Assembly (NCBI RefSeq): GCF_014712225.1
Contig: NZ_JACXBW010000001.1
Coordinates: 124,001-188,000, forward strand
DNA: 64,000 nucleotides
DNA from: Pseudarthrobacter sulfonivorans
Lineage (GTDB): Bacteria > Actinomycetota > Actinomycetes > Actinomycetales > Micrococcaceae
Reading direction: 5' to 3'
A program made the position numbers and the translations under genes. Under the pieces are notes generated by a model that saw only the letters and a list, made by a program, of their open reading frames with translations, ran no database searches and was not told the origin of the DNA. Shown here piece by piece: positions 59,277 to 64,000 of this stretch (within the stretch, counting starts at the first letter, position 1; each line of letters begins with the position of its first letter).

Positions 59277-60641
59277 ATGAGATCTGATGCACCGGCCCGG
59301 GAGGCCGCCGACGCAAAACCCGCCACATTCTTTGATCGGCTGGGGCTCCCCCGGCCGCTGATCTGGGGGTTCGTTGGCCTGACCCTGTTCATGATCGGCG
59401 ATGGCGTCGAGACCAACATCCTGGCGCCCTACCTGACCGACGCCCACGGGTTCTCGATCCCCTTGGCCGGCTCCCTGGTCACCGTCTACGGGATCGCTGT
59501 TGCCATCGCAGCTTTCTTCTCCGCAGCGCTGTCCGATCTGTGGGGTCCCCGTAAGGTCATGATCATCGGCGCGGCCATCTGGATCGTGTTCGAGGTTCTG
59601 TTCCTCGGCGTTGCCTTGGCAGCCAGCTCCAACACGGTCCTGATCTTCGTCAGTTATGGGCTCCGCGGCTTCGGCTACCCGTTCTTTGCTTACGGATTCC
59701 TGGTCTGGATCAGCGCCACGGCCAATGCCAGGCGCCTGGCCATGTCCATCGGCTGGTTCTACGTGGCCTTCAGTGCCGGCCTGCCTACGCTCGGCGCCGC
59801 CACGGCCAGTGTTTCCCTCGAAATCTTCGGCCTTTCCTACTACCAGACCCTGTGGATCTCCCTCGTCCTGGTGGTCGCCGGCGCTGCCGTGGCGCTCGTC
59901 GGCGTCAAGGAAAAAACGGGCCGCTCCCCGCTGGTGGAGAATTCCGATCAGGTCTGGGCCACGCTCACCTTTGGCCTGAAGTTGCTCGTGATGGATCGCA
60001 GGGCCCTGATGGTGATGCTCACGCGCATGATCAACTCGATCCCCACCTACGGCATGGCCATCTTCTTCCCGGCGCTGTTCGTTGACCGCTTCCAGTGGTC
60101 CGTGGGACAGTTCCTGATCCTGACCACCGTGATCTACGCGGTGAACATCCCCTGCAACCTGTTCTTCGGATGGCTCGGCGACCGCCTCGGCTGGAGCCGC
60201 ACCGTGACCTGGTGCGGTGCACTCGTGTGCGCCGTTTCCATGTTGGGTCTCTATGTTGTGCCGGACTACGCGGTGAGCCAGGGCTGGGCGGCCGCATACC
60301 CGCTCACCCTGCTGATCGGCGCCGTCTTCGGCATCGGCCTGGCCGGCTTCGTTCCACTGTCCGCCATCGCCGTGTCCCTGGCTCCGAAGCATCCGGGCGC
60401 GGCCATGAGTTCGTACAACCTGGGCATCGGTGCCGCCGTGTTCGCCGGGCCGCTGCTCGTGGCTCTCCTGTACGGGACGCTGGGCGCGGCCGGCATGGTG
60501 TACCTCTTCGCCGCCCTCTACATCCTCGCCGGGCTCTTCGCCGCCGCCCTGCGCGGAACGCAGCCCGGCTTCGGCGGTGTCCCCGCCACGGCCGCGGAGG
60601 CCTCCACCACACCCCAACCCGTGGCCGCCACCACCAACTGA
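59277..60641 (+). CDS. MFS polyol transporter (RbtT/DalT-like)
   Basis: A 454-residue MFS protein with 12 helices. The start AAGGAAG/ATG is good, and the N-terminus has RPLIWGFVGLTLFMIGDGVE (about 26-45). FFSAALSDLWGPRKVMII (about 80-97) is motif A. Similarity in layout to the ribitol and D-arabitol MFS transporters of Klebsiella (RbtT, DalT), together with the neighbouring dehydrogenase and xylulokinase, supports polyol uptake. It starts 59 bases after the operator's right half. Confidence 0.82.
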   Translation: MRSDAPAREAADAKPATFFDRLGLPRPLIWGFVGLTLFMIGDGVETNILAPYLTDAHGFSIPLAGSLVTVYGIAVAIAAFFSAALSDLWGPRKVMIIGAAIWIVFEVLFLGVALAASSNTVLIFVSYGLRGFGYPFFAYGFLVWISATANARRLAMSIGWFYVAFSAGLPTLGAATASVSLEIFGLSYYQTLWISLVLVVAGAAVALVGVKEKTGRSPLVENSDQVWATLTFGLKLLVMDRRALMVMLTRMINSIPTYGMAIFFPALFVDRFQWSVGQFLILTTVIYAVNIPCNLFFGWLGDRLGWSRTVTWCGALVCAVSMLGLYVVPDYAVSQGWAAAYPLTLLIGAVFGIGLAGFVPLSAIAVSLAPKHPGAAMSSYNLGIGAAVFAGPLLVALLYGTLGAAGMVYLFAALYILAGLFAAALRGTQPGFGGVPATAAEASTTPQPVAATTN

Positions 60642-60672
60642 CCCACCACCATTCACCTCCCAGGAGAGCACC

Positions 60673-62160
60673 ATGGAACTCAGCAACAGCAGCCTGCCGG
60701 ACGTCCCCCAAACGGTCGCCACGCCGTCGTACGACCGCTCCGCGGTGACCGCAGGCATCGTCCATTTCGGCGTGGGCGGCTTCCACCGCGCCCACCAGGC
60801 CATGTACTTGGACCGGCTCATGAACGAGGGCAAGGCCCTGGACTGGGGAATCTGCGGCATGGGCGTGATGCCCTCGGACACCAGGATGCGGGATGCCCTG
60901 AAGGCCAGCGACGGGCTGTACACCCTGGTGGTCAAGAACCCGGACGGCAGCCGCGACGTGCGCGTCGTCGGCTCGATCATCGACTACGTGTTCGCTCCGG
61001 ATGACCCGCAGGCCGCCGTCGAACGGCTGGCCGACCCCGCCATCCGGATCGTCTCGCTCACCGTCACCGAGGGCGGCTACAACGTCCATCCCGTCACGGG
61101 CGAATTCGATCTGGCCAACCCGCAGGTGCGGGCCGATCTGGCCAACCCGGGGCGGCCGCAAACCACTTTTGGGCTGGTCTGCGCCGGCCTCAGGCTGCGC
61201 CGCGAGCGCGGGATCGCCCCGTTCACGGTGATGAGCTGCGACAACATCCAGGGCAACGGCGAAGTCGCGGAACGGATGTTCACCGCGTTTGCCACGGCCC
61301 TCGATCCGGAGCTCGGGGCCTGGCTGGAGGCCAACGTGCCGTTCCCGAACTCGATGGTGGACCGGATCACGCCGGTCACCACCGATGCCGACAGGACCGA
61401 TGTCCTCACGGAGTATGGGATCAACGACGCCTGGCCGGTGGTCAGCGAGGACTTCGTCCAGTGGGTGCTGGAGGACAAGTTCGCCGCGGGCCGCCCGGCC
61501 TTCGAGGACGCGGGCGTGCAACTCGTGGACGATGTGGTTCCGTACGAGCTGATGAAACTGCGGCTGCTCAACGCCAGCCACCAGGGCCTGTGCTACTTCG
61601 GCCACCTGGCCGGATACCGCGCGGTGCACGATGTTGTCCGGAACCCGCTGTTCGCCAAGTTTCTGCTGCGCTACATGGACGAAGAAGCCACGCCCACGCT
61701 GTCCCCGCTCCCTGGCGTCGACCTGCAGGCATACAAGCACAAACTGATCGATCGTTTCAGCAACGAGTACGTGGCGGACACGGTGGCGCGCCTCTGCGCC
61801 GAGAGTTCGGACCGCATCCCGAAGTGGCTCATGCCTGTAGTCCGAGAGAACCTGGCCGCGGGCCGGCCGGTGGAGCTGTCCGCCGCGATCGTTGCCAGCT
61901 GGGCGCGTTACGCCGAAGGTGTGGATGAAAGCGGCGAGCCGATCACCGTCGTCGACCGTTTGGCCGAACAGCTGACGGCAGTCGCGCAGCGTAGCCCGGA
62001 GGACCTGGACGCCTTCATCGCGGACCGCGAGCTTTTCGGCGATGTCATTGACGATGAACGGTTCCGCAGCGCCTACCGGAACGCGCTGGCTTCACTGCAC
62101 AGCAGGGGTGCGATTGCCACTTTGGAGAAGCTGGTGGCCGCACCGGCCCGTACTGCCTAG
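60673..62160 (+). CDS. Long-chain polyol dehydrogenase (mannitol/D-arabitol type)
   Basis: A 495-residue polyol-specific long-chain dehydrogenase. IVHFGVGGFHRAHQAMYLD (about 29-47) is the NAD-binding start, SCDNIQGNGEV (about 196-206) is conserved, and YELMKLRLLNASHQG (about 294-308) has the catalytic Lys and Asn-His. It oxidises mannitol to fructose or D-arabitol to D-xylulose. The divergent xylulokinase favours arabitol. CAGGAGAG precedes the ATG, 31 bases after the MFS gene, so the two are cotranscribed. Confidence 0.88.
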   Translation: MELSNSSLPDVPQTVATPSYDRSAVTAGIVHFGVGGFHRAHQAMYLDRLMNEGKALDWGICGMGVMPSDTRMRDALKASDGLYTLVVKNPDGSRDVRVVGSIIDYVFAPDDPQAAVERLADPAIRIVSLTVTEGGYNVHPVTGEFDLANPQVRADLANPGRPQTTFGLVCAGLRLRRERGIAPFTVMSCDNIQGNGEVAERMFTAFATALDPELGAWLEANVPFPNSMVDRITPVTTDADRTDVLTEYGINDAWPVVSEDFVQWVLEDKFAAGRPAFEDAGVQLVDDVVPYELMKLRLLNASHQGLCYFGHLAGYRAVHDVVRNPLFAKFLLRYMDEEATPTLSPLPGVDLQAYKHKLIDRFSNEYVADTVARLCAESSDRIPKWLMPVVRENLAAGRPVELSAAIVASWARYAEGVDESGEPITVVDRLAEQLTAVAQRSPEDLDAFIADRELFGDVIDDERFRSAYRNALASLHSRGAIATLEKLVAAPARTA

Positions 62161-62169
62161 GGCCTCGGG

Positions 62170-63603
62170 TCAGGCGCGGGAAATGTTGATCATTTCCTCG
62201 CGCGGAACTACTTTGACGCGTTCACGCACGACGGCGGCAGTCCCGTCGTCGCCGACCCATTCCGCGCCGAGGGCTGCTTCGTGCGCATCGAGCTTGATCC
62301 AGCCCTCCCACGTGGTGTACTCGATACCGCGCTCGTGGAGGAGATCGATAATAGCCTGGGGGTCCGGGTTCTGGGCCGGGGGCAGCGTGAGCCGGTCCTC
62401 CAGGAGGAAGCCGATGGTCTCCAGGGCGTCACCCTTGGTGTGTCCGATCAGGCCCACCGGTCCGCGCTTGATCCAGCCGGTGGCGTAGATTCCCGGGACC
62501 GCGTTGCCTTCGGCGTCCAGGACCCGGCCGCCCTCGTTGGGGACCACACCGCGTTTGGCGTCGTATTCCAGCTCATCCAGCGGCGAGCCGTGGTACCCGA
62601 TGGCGCGGTACACGGCCTGGACGGGGTAGTCCACGAACTCGCCGGTGCCCTTGACGTTGCCGGTCCCGTCGAGTTCCATCCGCTCGAACTTGATGCCCGC
62701 TACCTGGCCGGACCCGGCGTCGTCATATATTTCAACGGGGCTGTGCAGGAAGTGAAGGTGCAGGCGGCGGGAGGACGGTTCTTCCGCTTCGGCGTGCTCC
62801 TCCACCAGCCAGTTGGTGAGGGTGTTGACCATGGTTTTGATCTGGTTGTTGCTGCGGATGGCCTCATCGGAGGCTTCGTCGAATTCGAAGTCCTCCGGGT
62901 ACAGCACAATGTCCACGTCCTTCATATGGCTCAGCTCGCGCAGCTCCAGCGGGGTGAACTTCACCTGGGCGGGGCCGCGGCGGCCGAAGACGTGGACGTC
63001 CGTGACGGGCGAGTTCTTCAAGCCGGCATAGACGTTGTCCGGGATCTCCGTGGTGAGCAGTTCATCGGCGTGCTTGACCAGCATCCGGGCGACATCCAGC
63101 GCCACGTTACCGTTGCCGATCACGGCGACTTCTTTGGCGTCCAGTGGCCACTCGCGAGGCACATCGGGGTGGCCGTCATACCAGGACACAAAATCCGCCC
63201 CGCCGAAAGAACCGGCCAGGTCGATGCCGGGGATGGGCAGGTCCGCGTCCTTGATGGCACCGGTGGAGAAGATCACGGCGTCATAGAAGGCGCGGAAGTC
63301 ATGCAGGGTGAGGTCGCGGCCGTAGGTGACGTTGCCGAGGAAACGGATGTCGCCGCGGTCCAGGACTTTGTGCAGGGCGTTCACGATGCCCTTGATGCGC
63401 GGATGGTCAGGGGCCACCCCATAGCGGATCAGGCCGTAAGGCGCCGGGTAGGCCTCGAACAGGTCGATGCTGACCTCGAAGTCGCCATCCTTGACACCGT
63501 TGGACTTGGTCAGGATGTCCGCCGCATACACCCCCGCCGGTCCGGCGCCGACGATGGCGACACGGAGTGGACGCTTGGAGGTGGTTTCGCCTGGTTTGGA
63601 CAC
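62170..63603 (-). CDS. fprA: Ferredoxin/adrenodoxin-NADP+ reductase (FprA-like)
   Basis: A 477-residue FAD enzyme. The FAD site is VAIVGAGPAGVYAADIL (about 15-31), the NADP site is VAVIGNGNVALDVARML (about 160-176), and the ATG-like motif ATGWIKRGPVGLIGHTK (about 385-401) is typical. Size and motifs match mycobacterial FprA and mitochondrial adrenodoxin reductase. It transfers electrons between NADPH and ferredoxin. The GTG at 63603 with AGAAGGG upstream gives the standard N-terminus. It is convergent with the polyol dehydrogenase, 9 bases apart. Confidence 0.88.
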   Translation of the reverse strand: MSKPGETTSKRPLRVAIVGAGPAGVYAADILTKSNGVKDGDFEVSIDLFEAYPAPYGLIRYGVAPDHPRIKGIVNALHKVLDRGDIRFLGNVTYGRDLTLHDFRAFYDAVIFSTGAIKDADLPIPGIDLAGSFGGADFVSWYDGHPDVPREWPLDAKEVAVIGNGNVALDVARMLVKHADELLTTEIPDNVYAGLKNSPVTDVHVFGRRGPAQVKFTPLELRELSHMKDVDIVLYPEDFEFDEASDEAIRSNNQIKTMVNTLTNWLVEEHAEAEEPSSRRLHLHFLHSPVEIYDDAGSGQVAGIKFERMELDGTGNVKGTGEFVDYPVQAVYRAIGYHGSPLDELEYDAKRGVVPNEGGRVLDAEGNAVPGIYATGWIKRGPVGLIGHTKGDALETIGFLLEDRLTLPPAQNPDPQAIIDLLHERGIEYTTWEGWIKLDAHEAALGAEWVGDDGTAAVVRERVKVVPREEMINISRA

Positions 63604-63757
63604 CGGGAGCCCTTCTGGAACGAGGAGAATGCGCCTAAGCGCACAATGCAGGCTGTGCACGGTGCGGGTTGCACACAGTGCCCCTATTCTAAATGTGCCC
63701 GGGCGCGGATCGTGCAAGTCGGAATGTGCAAGGCGGACCGCCGCTCCCGGGAGTTGC

Positions 63758-64000
63758 TTAACCGCTCCTTTGCAGCGGCACCACATCACCCTCCCGGTAA
63801 AGCAGCGCGCGAAGCTCGGACTCGGCCGACTGCACCCGGTGGGGATCGATGGTCTCCCCCGCGGCAAAGTGGTCCAGCAGCCGGGGGTCAACATAGCTTT
63901 TGCGGGCGATCGACGGCGTGTTCCCCAGCACCGCCGCCGCCTCCTCCATGGCGATGCTGATGGCGCGCTTCCGCGCCGCCACCTTTTCCTGGGGCCCGCT
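63758..64000 (-). CDS. Type IB DNA topoisomerase, C-terminal part cut by window edge
   Basis: The frame is open to the right edge and stops at 63758, giving about 80 residues. LGNTPSIARKSYVDPRLLDH matches the end of bacterial TopIB, with SYVDPRL holding the active-site Tyr position. These relax supercoils through a 3'-phosphotyrosine. Only the last fold segment is present here. The tail (LRALLYREGDVVPLQRSG) is short and charged. It is the same strand as fprA, 155 bases upstream. Confidence 0.78.
   Translation of the reverse strand, partial: SGPQEKVAARKRAISIAMEEAAAVLGNTPSIARKSYVDPRLLDHFAAGETIDPHRVQSAESELRALLYREGDVVPLQRSG

Noticed and set aside
59256..60980. Long 574-codon open frame opposite the MFS polyol transporter
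   Set aside because: It has no recognisable domain, and the other strand carries a complete transporter with good start.
1..64000. CRISPR array
   Set aside because: No regularly spaced repeats with unique spacers of the needed length were seen anywhere in the window.

Overview
This window comes from a high-GC Gram-positive bacterium, most likely a member of the Micrococcaceae (Arthrobacter/Pseudarthrobacter type). The support is the GC-rich, third-position-GC-biased coding, many GTG starts and stop/start overlaps, and actinobacterial gene sets: paired single-domain MaoC dehydratases, an FprA-type ferredoxin reductase, a HxlR/MFS pair, adjacent cystathionine beta-synthase and gamma-synthase genes, and a fur-katA pair. 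This is inferred from protein resemblance and gene order, not from a search. Most of the window is ordinary chromosome.

Layout. 0-5.4 kb: a MaoC dehydratase pair, an ArsR regulator coupled to a SulP anion transporter, a small membrane protein, a CitE-type lyase and an aldo/keto reductase. 5.4-8.4 kb: an alpha-glucosidase divergent from a ROK regulator. 8.5-13.6 kb: a cation/proton antiporter, two small oxidoreductases, a second-type YidC and an exported membrane-anchored trypsin-like protease. 13.7-18.7 kb: a decayed genetic element of about 4.2 kb bounded by 95-bp direct repeats of the tRNA-Met 3' half and its terminator. It holds a truncated tyrosine integrase, a frameshifted secreted protein and tiny membrane proteins; intact tRNA-Met and tRNA-Thr follow. 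18.9-27.7 kb: a DEAD-box helicase with a long leader, a MOSC protein, a YgiB/YgiC-like set (tail-rich membrane protein, ATP-grasp ligase, amino-acid permease), then MFS/HxlR. 27.7-36.5 kb: transsulfuration enzymes, a VOC protein, a DNA glycosylase, an acyl-CoA synthetase, a monooxygenase, thioredoxin and an ABC exporter.

36.5-45.9 kb: a hotdog thioesterase behind a perfect 34-bp palindrome, a LysM protein whose C-terminal domain looks sortase-like, a CBS-pair protein, tRNA-Tyr, YajQ, HtpX, an MFS protein, a HIT-like protein, Fur and catalase. 45.9-52 kb: a four-gene NitT/TauT-type ABC importer, a DUF2461 protein and an amino-acid permease. 52.1-56.9 kb: an alcohol oxidation set (aldehyde dehydrogenase, alcohol dehydrogenase, DUF779) with a GAF-domain regulator. 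56.9-62.2 kb: a polyol catabolic locus (xylulokinase and DeoR regulator divergent from an MFS transporter and a polyol dehydrogenase), probably D-arabitol to D-xylulose to xylulose-5-phosphate. 62.2-64 kb: ferredoxin-NADP reductase and the C-terminal end of a type IB topoisomerase.

The least ordinary items are the tRNA-Met element remnant with its paired arm-type repeats and two 88-nt tRNA-like modules, the YgiB/YgiC-like cassette, the LysM/sortase-like protein, two start codons placed against the edge of perfect palindromes, and two families of intergenic hairpin repeats. No CRISPR array, intact prophage or insertion sequence was seen.
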